Assembly (NCBI RefSeq): GCF_018390735.1
Contig: NZ_JAHBCL010000015.1
Span: 1 to 64,000 of the forward strand
DNA from: Fusibacter paucivorans
Lineage (GTDB): Bacteria; Bacillota; Clostridia; Peptostreptococcales; Acidaminobacteraceae
Direction: 5' to 3'
DNA length: 64,000 nucleotides
In this document: positions 17,284-25,593 of the stretch, piece after piece
Numbering within the stretch: the first letter of the stretch is position 1
Layout of the letters: each line of letters starts with the position of its first letter
Notes under the pieces: model-generated
What the model was told of the DNA's origin: nothing
Database searches by the model: none
The model's input: only the letters and a program-made list of their open reading frames with translations
Translations under genes and position numbers: made by a program

Positions 17284-18534
17284 TTACATGATTTCAAGCG
17301 GCAATTGATAGAGTCGAATGGCATTGTTTCGTAAAATGTCTTTTGCAATTTGTACAGCCATGCTCTCGCTGATGATTCCTTCGTCAATCATCCCGGCCAA
17401 AGCTAAGTAAACTGCTTTTCTACCCGTCTTTGCACAAGTAAAGAGAAATCGTTCGCCTAGAAGCGTATCTGATCCGTAGAGGATCTTTTTCCACAATGCC
17501 GGCACTTCTAAAAAATTCCTCAACATCTTCGCAATAATAGCCGGATGGTTAGCAAACATCACTCTGCCGGAAATATCAATATAGACATTATTAACCGTCA
17601 GCGGCTTCGATGCCATTGCCATCATTTTAGCATTGTCAAACATCGGATAACCGGCATGCAGCAAAACAATTTTGGCATTATAGGTCGTTTCATCTTTTAA
17701 AAAATCAGATAGATTCATAGGATCTGTTACATCAATATGCCCATCAATCAAAGCCGTATGCAACTGTACCGGCATCCCGTTTTGTGCTGATTTCTCCATC
17801 ACTTTCCAAACAATAAAGTCCTGAAAGGCACGATAGGAATCAGCATCGCCACCGCGCGCCGCTTCATATAGTATTTCACCTGATTCTAAAGGTTTTTCAA
17901 AATGCAAACTTCTAACATATGCAGAAATGATTTTATACCCTTTATACCCCTTGCTTTTATAATCATCCAGCACGCGATCGACCAATGCCATGTATTCCAT
18001 ATAACTGGGCTCGTCACAGACACCGTATGCCCTTTTCATCTCACTCAGTATATGCCCAAAACTCAGCACATATGGTTTTGCCATCGGCCGGTCTGTTATA
18101 AAATAATCGCCAAAAGGGTACATCAACGGATCAATCATTGGGATCAGCGAAATATTGTTTTCATTTTTTAGCGCTTCCGGCAAGAAGAGATTAGAAATAA
18201 CGTGTTCGACATTTCCCATTTTCATAAAATCATTAAATGTCTGTTTCAGGTCACGTCGTTTTGCATCATAGGCCGCCGCAAGTTTTTTATATTGACTTGC
18301 TTGATTGAGGTCTTCAGGTACGAAGCCATAATAGTTCACATAGGCTTCTTCGTGCAATGCCTCTAAATATGGAAAGCCAAAAGAACTCTGCGCCGGCGGT
18401 AAATAGACATCTGATGCCGGAAGCAATGGCTTGATTTGAGCCCCTAGCTCACTAACTGCCTGTGTTATGCCCACATGTGCATGATCATCTACGATCGGAA
18501 TGGTATCTGTGATACGTCTTAATTCAAAATACAT
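17284..18534 (-). CDS. Amidohydrolase-family TIM-barrel enzyme
   Basis: The 416-residue protein shows amidohydrolase superfamily metal sites: VDDHAHVG near the N-terminus, PVQLHTALIDGH, IVLLHAGYP and the late aspartate in ILYGSDTLLGERF. It most resembles family 2 amidohydrolases (hydrolases or decarboxylases of small carboxylates) but I cannot name the substrate. GGGAGG lies 5 nt before the ATG at 18534; an adjacent ATG at 18537 is possible. Expression very likely depends on sigma-54 and the activator encoded just downstream. Confidence 0.75.
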   Translation of the reverse strand: MYFELRRITDTIPIVDDHAHVGITQAVSELGAQIKPLLPASDVYLPPAQSSFGFPYLEALHEEAYVNYYGFVPEDLNQASQYKKLAAAYDAKRRDLKQTFNDFMKMGNVEHVISNLFLPEALKNENNISLIPMIDPLMYPFGDYFITDRPMAKPYVLSFGHILSEMKRAYGVCDEPSYMEYMALVDRVLDDYKSKGYKGYKIISAYVRSLHFEKPLESGEILYEAARGGDADSYRAFQDFIVWKVMEKSAQNGMPVQLHTALIDGHIDVTDPMNLSDFLKDETTYNAKIVLLHAGYPMFDNAKMMAMASKPLTVNNVYIDISGRVMFANHPAIIAKMLRNFLEVPALWKKILYGSDTLLGERFLFTCAKTGRKAVYLALAGMIDEGIISESMAVQIAKDILRNNAIRLYQLPLEIM

Positions 18535-18590
18535 CATGGCCTCCCTCTTATTCAAGCCTCTTTCATTGATAATGTGATACCTTTTATCAT

Positions 18591-18608
18591 ACGCAAACTT
18601 TATGCCAA
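18591..18608 (-). promoter_or_regulatory. Sigma-54 (-24/-12) promoter
   Basis: The minus strand reads TTGGCATAAAGTTTGCGT: GG and GC separated by exactly 10 bases in a TGGCAyr-N4-TTGC context, matching the sigma-54 consensus except the last base. The start of transcription would be about 45 nt before the amidohydrolase ATG. Confidence 0.85.
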
Positions 18609-18718
18609 CAAAAGAATAGGGCAAAACCGTACGAATTGATCTATTTTTTTATGTTCGAAGCCTCCCATCAATAAAATCCGTGCACTTTCGCACTGTTTCG
18701 ATTATAACCAACCTCACA

Positions 18719-18736
18719 ACATGCATTATTGCATGT
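18719..18736. promoter_or_regulatory. Activator palindrome, proximal copy
   Basis: ACATGCA-TTAT-TGCATGT is a perfect 7-bp-arm palindrome about 125 bp upstream of the -24/-12 element. It shares arms and spacing with the copy at 18783-18800. Confidence 0.7.
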
Positions 18737-18782
18737 TTCGGCGTGCGATATATCACCAGCATTGCATTTCCAATCATTTCAT

Positions 18783-18800
18783 ACATGCAATATTGCACGT
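18783..18800. promoter_or_regulatory. Activator palindrome, distal copy
   Basis: ACATGCA-ATAT-TGCACGT is the same palindrome with one arm mismatch. It is centred 64 bp from the proximal copy, about six helical turns, so both sites face the same side of the DNA. The stretch between here and the bipA terminator holds no gene. Confidence 0.68.
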
Positions 18801-18914
18801 CTTGCACCATGCAGCAACATGTATCCTCTCTTTTCGCATGTCGAATTTATTTGCTGACTGATGCTTTTTCAACGCTCCTTCTATTATAAGGATTATTGCC
18901 ATTTCAAAAACAGC

Positions 18915-18976
18915 AAAATGCACCCGTTCACCAGATACTTTTCGATCGCTATCCAAAAGGGTGAAGGGTGCATTTT
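18915..18976 (-). terminator. bipA terminator
   Basis: AAAATGCACCC/GGGTGCATTTT (11 bp) extended by TTCACC/GGTGAA with one bulged base, followed on the minus strand by a T-rich tail (TTTTGCTGTTTTTG). It lies 67 bp beyond the bipA stop. Confidence 0.8.
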
Positions 18977-19042
18977 AATATGCAAAGCATTTCATTAATT
19001 GTCATTTTATTGGCTAGAAAAAATGTCTCTTCAACATGTTAA

Positions 19043-20890
19043 TTAGCCGATTTCCCGATCTGTCAATTCGCGATTGACGCGATTTCGAGCGCGAACACGA
19101 TCCGTTTCATTTAAAATACGTTTACGCAAACGAAGTGAATCCGGAGTGATTTCCAAAAGCTCATCATCTTCGATAAATGTCAGTGCTTCTTCCATGGTAA
19201 AGATTTTTGGCGGCAATAGTTTAATCGCATCATCTGAACCTGAAGCACGCGTATTGGTCAATTTTTTATTTTTTGTCGGATTAACCGTCATATCTTCTTT
19301 TCGGGAATTAATACCAATGATCATCCCCTCATACACATCTGTACCGGCATCAATGGTCATCACTGCGCGCTCAGACAGATTGAAAAGCGAATAGGCCATT
19401 GCTGTACCACCGGTTTGTGATACGAGTACACCGTTATTGCGCTTTGGTATTTCACCTTTGTAAGGTTCATATTCATAGAACGATCGAAGCAGAATACCCT
19501 CGCCGCGCGTCGTATTGATAAAATCACTGCGGTAGCCCAAGAGCCCACGTGTTGGCACTGTAAACTCAATGCGCGTATGGCCGTCTTCTGTCGACATCGT
19601 TTCCATTTGGCCTTTGCGCTGATTGAGTTCTGATATAACAGTCCCTGCGTATTCATCCGGCACAATCGCCGTTACTTTTTCAATCGGTTCGCAACGTGCG
19701 CCGTCAATAACTTTTGTCAGTACTTGTGGTTTTGACACGGCTATTTCATAGCCTTCACGACGCATATTCTCAAGTAGTATGGACAAATGCAGTTCACCTC
19801 TGCCCGAAACTTTAAAACCGTCTTGTACAGAATCCAGCGCTTCGACGCGCAGACCGACATTGACTTCAAGTTCTTTCTCTAGACGACTCTTAATATGACG
19901 GCTTGTAACAAATTTACCGCTTTTACCGCAGAAAGGCGAATCATTGATAAGAAAATTCATTGAAAGCGTTGGTTCTTCAATTTCAATAAGCGGCATTGGA
20001 TCAACGGCATCTGTTGCACAGATGGTTTCGCCAATAGATAAATCAGCGATTCCTGAAATAACGACCATGTCACCGGCAACTGCCGATTTGGCTTCCGTTT
20101 TGGCCAATCCCTCATAAACGTAGAGTTTACCAATTTTTGATTTGGCAACACTGCCGTCGCGCTTGCATACAGCAACCTGTCCGCCCTGTTCAATCGTTCC
20201 CTGAACAATGCGGCCAATCCCTAACCTACCAACGTATTCATCATAGCCAAGTGATGAAATCTGCATTTTTAGCGGCGCTTCTGATGAACCGTCATAAGGT
20301 TTAACATGTGATAGAATCGTTTCGAAAAGCGGTGTTAAATCAGTGCTTTCATCTTCAATTTCGTATTTTGCAATGCCTTGTTTTGCAATCCCGTAGATAA
20401 TTGGAAACTCGAGCTGTTCATCAGATGCGTCGAGCTCGACAAAGAGATCAAACGTCAAGTCGACGACTTCTTCTGCACGTTGATCTTTTTTATCAATTTT
20501 GTTAATCATCAGAATTGGCCTTAAGCCGTACTCAAGCGATTTCTTGAGGACAAACCGCGTTTGCGGCATGGGACCTTCACTTGAATCCACCAACAGAATA
20601 ACCGCGTCAACGGTTTTCATAATACGCTCAACTTCCGATGAGAAATCGGCATGTCCAGGTGTATCGACAATGTTGATTTTATAATCCTTGTACATAATGG
20701 AACAATTTTTGGAATAAATCGTTATTCCACGTTCTCTCTCGAGATCATTGCTGTCCATAACACACTCAGGAACGGCCTCATTGGCTCTAAACACGCCGCT
20801 TTGGCTTAAAAATGCATCGACGAGTGTCGATTTTCCGGCATCGACGTGTGCAATAACGGCAATATTAATGATCCCTTTACGATTTGACAT
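19043..20890 (-). CDS. bipA: Ribosome-associated GTPase BipA/TypA
   Basis: BipA is an EF-G-like GTPase that binds the 70S ribosome and helps 50S assembly and stress adaptation. The 615 residues contain G1 AHVDAGKST, the switch RERGITI, G3 DTPGHADF and G4 NKIDKKD. The EF-Tu domain 2 follows, then the EF-G domain V-like region and the BipA-specific C-terminal domain (GLLGYRSDF, NTRASGSD). It appears monocistronic, with its own promoter and terminator. Confidence 0.96.
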   Translation of the reverse strand: MSNRKGIINIAVIAHVDAGKSTLVDAFLSQSGVFRANEAVPECVMDSNDLERERGITIYSKNCSIMYKDYKINIVDTPGHADFSSEVERIMKTVDAVILLVDSSEGPMPQTRFVLKKSLEYGLRPILMINKIDKKDQRAEEVVDLTFDLFVELDASDEQLEFPIIYGIAKQGIAKYEIEDESTDLTPLFETILSHVKPYDGSSEAPLKMQISSLGYDEYVGRLGIGRIVQGTIEQGGQVAVCKRDGSVAKSKIGKLYVYEGLAKTEAKSAVAGDMVVISGIADLSIGETICATDAVDPMPLIEIEEPTLSMNFLINDSPFCGKSGKFVTSRHIKSRLEKELEVNVGLRVEALDSVQDGFKVSGRGELHLSILLENMRREGYEIAVSKPQVLTKVIDGARCEPIEKVTAIVPDEYAGTVISELNQRKGQMETMSTEDGHTRIEFTVPTRGLLGYRSDFINTTRGEGILLRSFYEYEPYKGEIPKRNNGVLVSQTGGTAMAYSLFNLSERAVMTIDAGTDVYEGMIIGINSRKEDMTVNPTKNKKLTNTRASGSDDAIKLLPPKIFTMEEALTFIEDDELLEITPDSLRLRKRILNETDRVRARNRVNRELTDREIG

Positions 20891-21008
20891 TTTTTACTCC
20901 TAATCTAATATGATACTTTCAATCTGCGCAGACAAGCGCATTTATAAAAAGCTGTACTGTCCTGCTATCGACCCATTACAGCATGGTGACACAAGAGTAT
21001 TGTATGAC

Positions 21009-21036
21009 ATAATCGTATCATTAGGTGTATTGTCAA
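21009..21036 (-). promoter_or_regulatory. SigA-type promoter for bipA
   Basis: TTGACA, 16 bp, GATTAT on the minus strand. The -35 is perfect and the -10 matches 4 of 6. The leader to the bipA start would be about 110 nt. Confidence 0.5.
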
Positions 21037-21237
21037 ATTAATGACGTGCATCTTCAAGTCTGGTATCTACGATTATTTCTATTATTGTATACAACTTATA
21101 TATTGTATAACATTTTTGATTTAAAAGATACTTAAAGTTTTATTTTAACAGTAAATTTACAAATGAGCATTATTTTAATGCATCCATATATGCACCGGGC
21201 CAAATGGGATTTTTTTCTTCTTTTACCTCACATAAAA

Positions 21238-21267
21238 AGACATCACTGCATACTGCAAGTGATGTCT
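21238..21267 (-). terminator. Terminator of the H-cluster/HATPase module
   Basis: AGACATCACT and AGTGATGTCT form a perfect 10-bp stem followed on the minus strand by TTTTTATG. It begins 9 bp after the stop of the 57-residue membrane protein gene. Confidence 0.82.
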
Positions 21268-21275
21268 CGTTCAAA

Positions 21276-21449
21276 CTAATCCATATCATTATCATCATAA
21301 CCTTTAAAGAAAATCAAGAATACACCTGATCCCAGCATAAACGTCGTCAATGCCACGCGAACATAGGGATCAATAGGCACCACTGATCCAAAAAACATGG
21401 CAATGATACTAAGTGCAATGAGAATAAGGCCAACTTTGCGATAACTCAT
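21276..21449 (-). CDS. Two-pass membrane protein, 57 residues
   Basis: A short ORF overlaps the stop of the HATPase gene by ATGA and ends just before a terminator. It encodes 57 residues with two hydrophobic segments (about 6-23 and 32-48) and an acidic tail YDDNDMD. I do not recognise the family. The overlap implies coupled translation, so it probably belongs functionally with the H-cluster/HATPase module; a membrane anchor or partner role is inference. Confidence 0.65.
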   Translation of the reverse strand: MSYRKVGLILIALSIIAMFFGSVVPIDPYVRVALTTFMLGSGVFLIFFKGYDDNDMD

Positions 21450-22006
21450 ATGACAACCTTCTCTTCTATACTGATTTCTGCCAGACCTTCATTGATGTAG
21501 CCTCTAAGCCAGCTGAGAACTTCGACATTATTAATGGATATGCCTTCTAACAGCTTTTTAATTTCCTTTGTATTCAGTGTAAACGTCCTACCTTGAATTT
21601 GATGGGTATAGATAAGATCCATATCTTCACAAACATTTAAAATGGTAACAATCGTTTCCGCCATGTTGCCAAGCGGTACACGATCAATATGACTATACTG
21701 AAACGTAGCAATGATCTCTGTACCCTTTCCCAGTTGACTTTTAATTTCAAAACTGCCGCCGCATTGCAGTGCAGATATCTTAAAGAGCGGTATGCCAAGG
21801 CCTACTTTTCGCGTCGTCCGCGTCGTGTAAAAAGGATCAACAACACGCTTCACTGTCTCTTCGTCCATACCGACGCCATCATCTTTGATTTTAATCGTCA
21901 GCAAATCGCTTTGGTAGTCTTCAATAATAGCAATTCTGAGCGTTTCAGCTTCTGCCTTAATCGAATTTTGTGCAATATCTAAAATGTGTAATGACAATTC
22001 TCTCAA
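21446..22006 (-). CDS. HATPase-fold ATP-binding protein
   Basis: The 186-residue protein has a GHKL ATPase domain: N-box LDIAQNSIKAE, G1 DDGVGM, and a G2-like VGLGIPLFK, then GKGTEI. Histidine-phosphotransfer and sensor domains are lacking, so it is a stand-alone kinase-type ATPase, with about 70 further residues at the C-terminus. Such proteins recur beside [FeFe] hydrogenase genes in Clostridia; their role is not established. The start is probably TTG at 22006, just after the PHP gene stop. Confidence 0.78.
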   Translation of the reverse strand: MRELSLHILDIAQNSIKAEAETLRIAIIEDYQSDLLTIKIKDDGVGMDEETVKRVVDPFYTTRTTRKVGLGIPLFKISALQCGGSFEIKSQLGKGTEIIATFQYSHIDRVPLGNMAETIVTILNVCEDMDLIYTHQIQGRTFTLNTKEIKKLLEGISINNVEVLSWLRGYINEGLAEISIEEKVVI

Positions 22007-22011
22007 TCAAA

Positions 22012-22710
22012 TCACGCTCCCCGCAAACACTTAAACACTGCCGTTATATTTTTTTCATCCACCTCAATAAAATGTTCAGGTTCAGATATAGCAGCTAGTG
22101 CATGTGCATCAGAATTGAACAATTGGACGTAATGATCAAAAATACCGTCCGGCAACGGCGCCCCTTTGAATACTTCAACCGTATTGATATCAGCTGTTTT
22201 AGGCATAAATCCCAAATTGGCAAGAATGCTATTGCTACCCTTATTAACATGCGCCGGTATGGCAATGCCATCGTATTGCTTCACCAATGCAATGAGCGCT
22301 TCAAAACTCAAATCCATCGACGTAATCAATGTGTGGGCATAAGTATCAACAATTACATCCTCTATATCCATGAAATACTGCTCACCAAAATAATCGGGAC
22401 GATTTGGCAACCGCAGCCGATACGTATCAAATATATCAAAAAAAGACTGCATCTTCTCAATCGTTTCAAAGTAGCAGAGAACATGTACCTCTTCCCGCGT
22501 TTGCACTTCCATGCCCGGAATACATATAATCCCTTGCGCACGCGCCAGTGCATATACTGGTGGAACATTGCCGCAATGATTATGATCTGTCACGGCAATA
22601 ACATCCAATCCTTTCAGCGCACACATATTGACGATGTTGTTAGGCGTCATCGTATCGTCGCCGCATGGCGACAGACAACTGTGTATATGCAAGTCATAAG
22701 ACAGTTTCAC
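22012..22710 (-). CDS. PHP-domain phosphoesterase of the H-cluster module
   Basis: The 232 residues carry PHP metal-site motifs: DLHIHSCLSPCGDD, VTDHNHCGNV, GMEVQTREEVHVL, IAIPAHVNKG and NSDAHALAAI. This makes it a likely metal-dependent phosphatase of unknown substrate. The GTG start overlaps the stop of the upstream DRTGG gene (TAGTG), showing translational coupling. Its partners are two ATPases of kinase type, so an opposing phosphatase role is a reasonable inference. Confidence 0.82.
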   Translation of the reverse strand: MKLSYDLHIHSCLSPCGDDTMTPNNIVNMCALKGLDVIAVTDHNHCGNVPPVYALARAQGIICIPGMEVQTREEVHVLCYFETIEKMQSFFDIFDTYRLRLPNRPDYFGEQYFMDIEDVIVDTYAHTLITSMDLSFEALIALVKQYDGIAIPAHVNKGSNSILANLGFMPKTADINTVEVFKGAPLPDGIFDHYVQLFNSDAHALAAISEPEHFIEVDEKNITAVFKCLRGA

Positions 22711-23045
22711 TACTCAATACCCGCTTCATATAGGATCTTGAAAATATGATAGGCATCCAAAGGTGTTGACAACAGTATAATCTCTTGTTCATTAGCTTTC
22801 TCAATAATTTCTGTATCGACTTTAATGCCCTCTGGAATAATGACGCATGCAAAGTCCAAAAGTGCTGCAACAGCCAAAATATTATTATGCGTCTGAACCG
22901 TAATCCAAGCCGTGTTATGCTTCCCCTTTGCCATGACCCAACTCAATAAATCACATGAGTAAGCATTTTCAATTGTCCTGTTAAGCGTCTCGGCCGACAG
23001 CTTTGTAAAATCATAATTTGCCACCAAATCATTTACGGTGATCAT
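22710..23045 (-). CDS. DRTGG-domain protein (second copy)
   Basis: The 111 residues match the stand-alone DRTGG domain (related to a region of HPr kinase/phosphorylase and some phosphotransacetylases), thought to be a small-molecule-binding regulatory fold. A second, diverged copy lies at 24999-25346 in the same operon. AAGGAG lies 6 nt before the ATG. The function is unknown. Confidence 0.75.
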   Translation of the reverse strand: MITVNDLVANYDFTKLSAETLNRTIENAYSCDLLSWVMAKGKHNTAWITVQTHNNILAVAALLDFACVIIPEGIKVDTEIIEKANEQEIILLSTPLDAYHIFKILYEAGIE

Positions 23046-23202
23046 ATCATTCTCCTTATTCTTTCAATTCTTAATCCTTTACTTTCAATGTTTCATACTT
23101 TATTGTAATGCTTGATAACAATGCTATCAGCTTTAAGTTTCCACTTGATGTGATTATCATTTGACTTATGTTAGTTAGCGCATTTAGATCACACGCTGAA
23201 GC

Positions 23203-24465
23203 TTATTTTGAAGGCTCATCTTTATCACCCTGCTGCATTTGAAGCACTACGCATCGTGCAATTGTCGCCTTTTTATTGACAATATCTTCTGCCAGTACGC
23301 GACATGTTGGCGCACCGCAGGCACCGCAGTTAATGCCGGGCAGTATTTGAGAAATTTCTTCAATCTGCGCCATCTTTTCCAGCGCCTTTCTAAAGTCCGT
23401 ATCCAGTTTGAAAATCGGCAGCGCCTCAATTGGCGAATCCCATGCCATGTTTTCAGCTTTTAACGGCATATCAACATTGATCTCTTTTGCAAGATCATAA
23501 TTTTTCACATGTTTCCGAATACGATTTTTCCCAATAAACGTATTTTCTACATTAAGCGGTCCACCGACACAGCCATTGACACAGGCATAGCCTTCAAAAA
23601 AGTCTAAGGTATTGAGTTTGCCAAGTTCCATTGTTTCGAGTACTTTAATAACTTCTTCAATCCCGTCGACCGCAATGTAATCTTCTATTTCCATTGCAAT
23701 GCTTTGCCCGCCAACACGTCCCCATCCAATGCCTTTGCCCGTTGCACACTGAATTTGACGCTTTACCTCAATTTTATCAATGAATTTCATCAGACGATAA
23801 TAAACTTCTTCTGTTGAAATTGCCTCATCAATATGGGAATGTGTTAAGCCAATTGGATTTTTAATACTCGTAATCTTTGCCGGACAAGGCGTTATGTAAA
23901 AAATACCAATATCTTCTCGCTTCATCCCTGCATCCGAAAGTTTCTGTTCTATAAAACGCGCTGCAATTTCCATTGGTGATTCGAGTCTAATGATATTGTC
24001 AATCAACGATGGAAATCTAATTTGAATAAGTCTTGTGATCACTGGACAATAAGTGGAAATCAACGGTTTGTTTGCCGTTGTCTCTTGAATAATCTTCTTT
24101 TGGTAAATAGATAATATTTCGGCAGCATGTGCCAGATCAAAGACGTCGTCAAAACCAAGCTGAAGCAACCCGTTGTATATTGTATTCATGTCGTGTTCCA
24201 AACCGAATTGACCATAAAATGATATTGCTGGCAAAGCCACTTTATATTTATATTTATTAAGTGTTTCCAGTGTGCTAACTTGTGCACCTTTTGCATGAAA
24301 AGGACAAACGCGCAAGCACTCACCACAATCTATACATCTGGATTCAATGATTCTCGCCTTTCCGTCAATAACCCGGATAGCCTGCGTTGGACATCGATCC
24401 AAACAATGCGTGCAGCCATTGCAATAATCCTTTTCCAGAATAACCGAATGCCAGTAATCCTTCAT
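23203..24465 (-). CDS. H-cluster-domain iron-sulfur protein, [FeFe] hydrogenase-like
   Basis: The 420 residues begin with two 4Fe-4S motifs (CNGCTHCLDRCP, CIDCGECLRVCP). A hydrogenase large-subunit C-terminal domain follows, with altered signatures: STYCPVI where catalytic enzymes have TSCxPxW, TPCPAKI for MPCxxK, and EGYACVNGCVGGPL for ExMACxGGCxxGGG. The four H-cluster cysteines are kept, but the proton-relay cysteine and other pocket residues are not. It ends in a four-cysteine Fe-S domain of the RnfB/ARC type (NCGACGAPTC, ARC). It resembles sensory or non-canonical group C/D proteins; whether it holds an H-cluster is unproven. Confidence 0.8.
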   Translation of the reverse strand: MKDYWHSVILEKDYCNGCTHCLDRCPTQAIRVIDGKARIIESRCIDCGECLRVCPFHAKGAQVSTLETLNKYKYKVALPAISFYGQFGLEHDMNTIYNGLLQLGFDDVFDLAHAAEILSIYQKKIIQETTANKPLISTYCPVITRLIQIRFPSLIDNIIRLESPMEIAARFIEQKLSDAGMKREDIGIFYITPCPAKITSIKNPIGLTHSHIDEAISTEEVYYRLMKFIDKIEVKRQIQCATGKGIGWGRVGGQSIAMEIEDYIAVDGIEEVIKVLETMELGKLNTLDFFEGYACVNGCVGGPLNVENTFIGKNRIRKHVKNYDLAKEINVDMPLKAENMAWDSPIEALPIFKLDTDFRKALEKMAQIEEISQILPGINCGACGAPTCRVLAEDIVNKKATIARCVVLQMQQGDKDEPSK

Positions 24466-24538
24466 GTATGCCTCCGTTCGATCGGTCTTAATACGGTACT
24501 GTCATCGCCTTCGTTGTCATTTTTTCTCAGCCATCGTT

Positions 24539-24988
24539 TTAGATATAGCGAACGGTCATTTTGATATTTGTCCCTACGCCCACTTCCGATTCGATCACAA
24601 AATTATCGGAGACTTTTTCCATATTGGGAAGTCCCATGCCGGCACCAAATCCCATTTCGCGCACAGCAACTGAAGCCGTTGAAAAACCTTTCGTCATTGC
24701 CAGCTCAATATCTGCAATCCCCGGTCCATCGTCTTCTACATAAATTTCAATACAATCCGGTTTTATATACACTTCCAAAGTCCCGCCTTCAGAGTGAATC
24801 ACCAGATTAATTTCTGCTTCATAAGTTGCAATTGCAGCTCTTCGAATAACAGTCGCGTCTATCGCCAATTGCTTTAAGACTTTTTTAATCTTACTAGAGG
24901 CTTCACCGGCCCTTGTAAAATCATCGCGCAATATTTGATACTTCAAACGCATCGCCACATCGCGCTCATCTTTAAAATACTTATCCAT
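24539..24988 (-). CDS. Anti-sigma-factor-type HATPase (SpoIIAB/RsbW-like)
   Basis: The 149 residues show the serine-kinase branch of the GHKL fold: RRAAIATYEAEINLVIHS for the N box, VEDDGPGI for G1, GAGMGLPNM for G2 and VGTNIKM at the end. Relatives bind sigma factors or phosphorylate anti-sigma antagonists, but no sigma factor or antagonist gene is adjacent. It sits between a DRTGG gene and the H-cluster-like gene. The partner is unknown. Confidence 0.8.
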   Translation of the reverse strand: MDKYFKDERDVAMRLKYQILRDDFTRAGEASSKIKKVLKQLAIDATVIRRAAIATYEAEINLVIHSEGGTLEVYIKPDCIEIYVEDDGPGIADIELAMTKGFSTASVAVREMGFGAGMGLPNMEKVSDNFVIESEVGVGTNIKMTVRYI

Positions 24989-24998
24989 TCATACCCAC

Positions 24999-25346
24999 CT
25001 ATATCTGTAATCCCTTTAAACCTTCCTTGTATAGAATGCCGGATACAGTAAAGAGTGTATGCTTCGTCGTCAATAAAACAATTTCTTTTTCATTCGCCAA
25101 TGCAACGACTTCATCGCACGGAACCTTGCCCCGTACAAAGAGAATGGCCTTTAAGTCAAGCATTTCTGCTGTTCGAATCACTTGCTGATTGATGAGCCCT
25201 GTAATAAGCAGCGTATTTTCTTCAACATACGCCAGTACATCACTCATGAGATCAGAACCGAATGCAGAACTCACTTCGTGGTCGAGACCTTCTTGACAGG
25301 CAATCACCTCGCCATTTACAAACGCCATAATTTCCTTTAACGTCAT
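24999..25346 (-). CDS. DRTGG-domain protein (first copy)
   Basis: This 115-residue DRTGG-domain protein is the first gene of the module. The core (LLITGLINQQVIRTAEMLDLKAILFVRGKV) resembles the other copy but the two are clearly diverged. AGGGGG lies 4 nt before the ATG. It is transcribed from a promoter with a Rex-like site just downstream of the start point. Confidence 0.75.
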   Translation of the reverse strand: MTLKEIMAFVNGEVIACQEGLDHEVSSAFGSDLMSDVLAYVEENTLLITGLINQQVIRTAEMLDLKAILFVRGKVPCDEVVALANEKEIVLLTTKHTLFTVSGILYKEGLKGLQI

Positions 25347-25407
25347 AATGCCCCCTAAAATGACTTCCGCTGCTGTTTCTTTTTTGCAGCGTAAAGGCGG
25401 ATCTGAA

Positions 25408-25425
25408 AAGTTAATATTTTAACAA
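25408..25425. promoter_or_regulatory. Rex-like operator of the H-cluster module
   Basis: AAGTTAA-TATT-TTAACAA matches the clostridial Rex consensus TTGTTAAnnnnTTAACAA at 12 of 14 arm bases. It lies about 5-22 nt after the expected transcription start, a good position for repression by this NADH/NAD-sensing regulator. Confidence 0.7.
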
Positions 25426-25436
25426 TCCCTATTTTT

Positions 25437-25465
25437 ATTATAACATCTTCTCAAAGTCTATTCAA
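25437..25465 (-). promoter_or_regulatory. SigA-type promoter of the H-cluster module
   Basis: TTGAAT (25460-25465), 17 bp, TATAAT (25437-25442) on the minus strand. The 5' leader has a CGCTGC/GCAGCG hairpin near 25366-25390. Confidence 0.7.
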
Positions 25466-25593
25466 TTTTATTCATTGAAATTTTACGAAAAAAACTTGTT
25501 TTTTAACGAATGCTTTTAAGTACACTCCATCATTGATCTTCATTCTATTTCATCTATTTTAGATTGCCCTCAAAATGCTGACAATCTTTAGAT

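Larger units (their letters stand above)
20891..21275. other. Intergenic region between bipA and the H-cluster module
   Basis: No coding region is apparent. A promoter for bipA, TTGACA (21031-21036), 16-bp spacer, GATTAT (21009-21014), reads leftwards. A perfect TTGTATACAA palindrome (21085-21094) and a partial copy TTGTATAA (21103-21110) lie upstream of it. The right end holds the terminator of the neighbouring operon. Confidence 0.55.

Noticed and set aside
18680-18956. Short ORFs of 60-69 residues on both strands upstream of the amidohydrolase
   Set aside because: They lack ribosome binding sites and family resemblance, and they overlap the activator palindromes and bipA terminator.
22102-22749. 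A 215-residue plus-strand ORF opposite the PHP gene
   Set aside because: It is antisense to a well-supported PHP-domain gene, has biased composition and no ribosome binding site.
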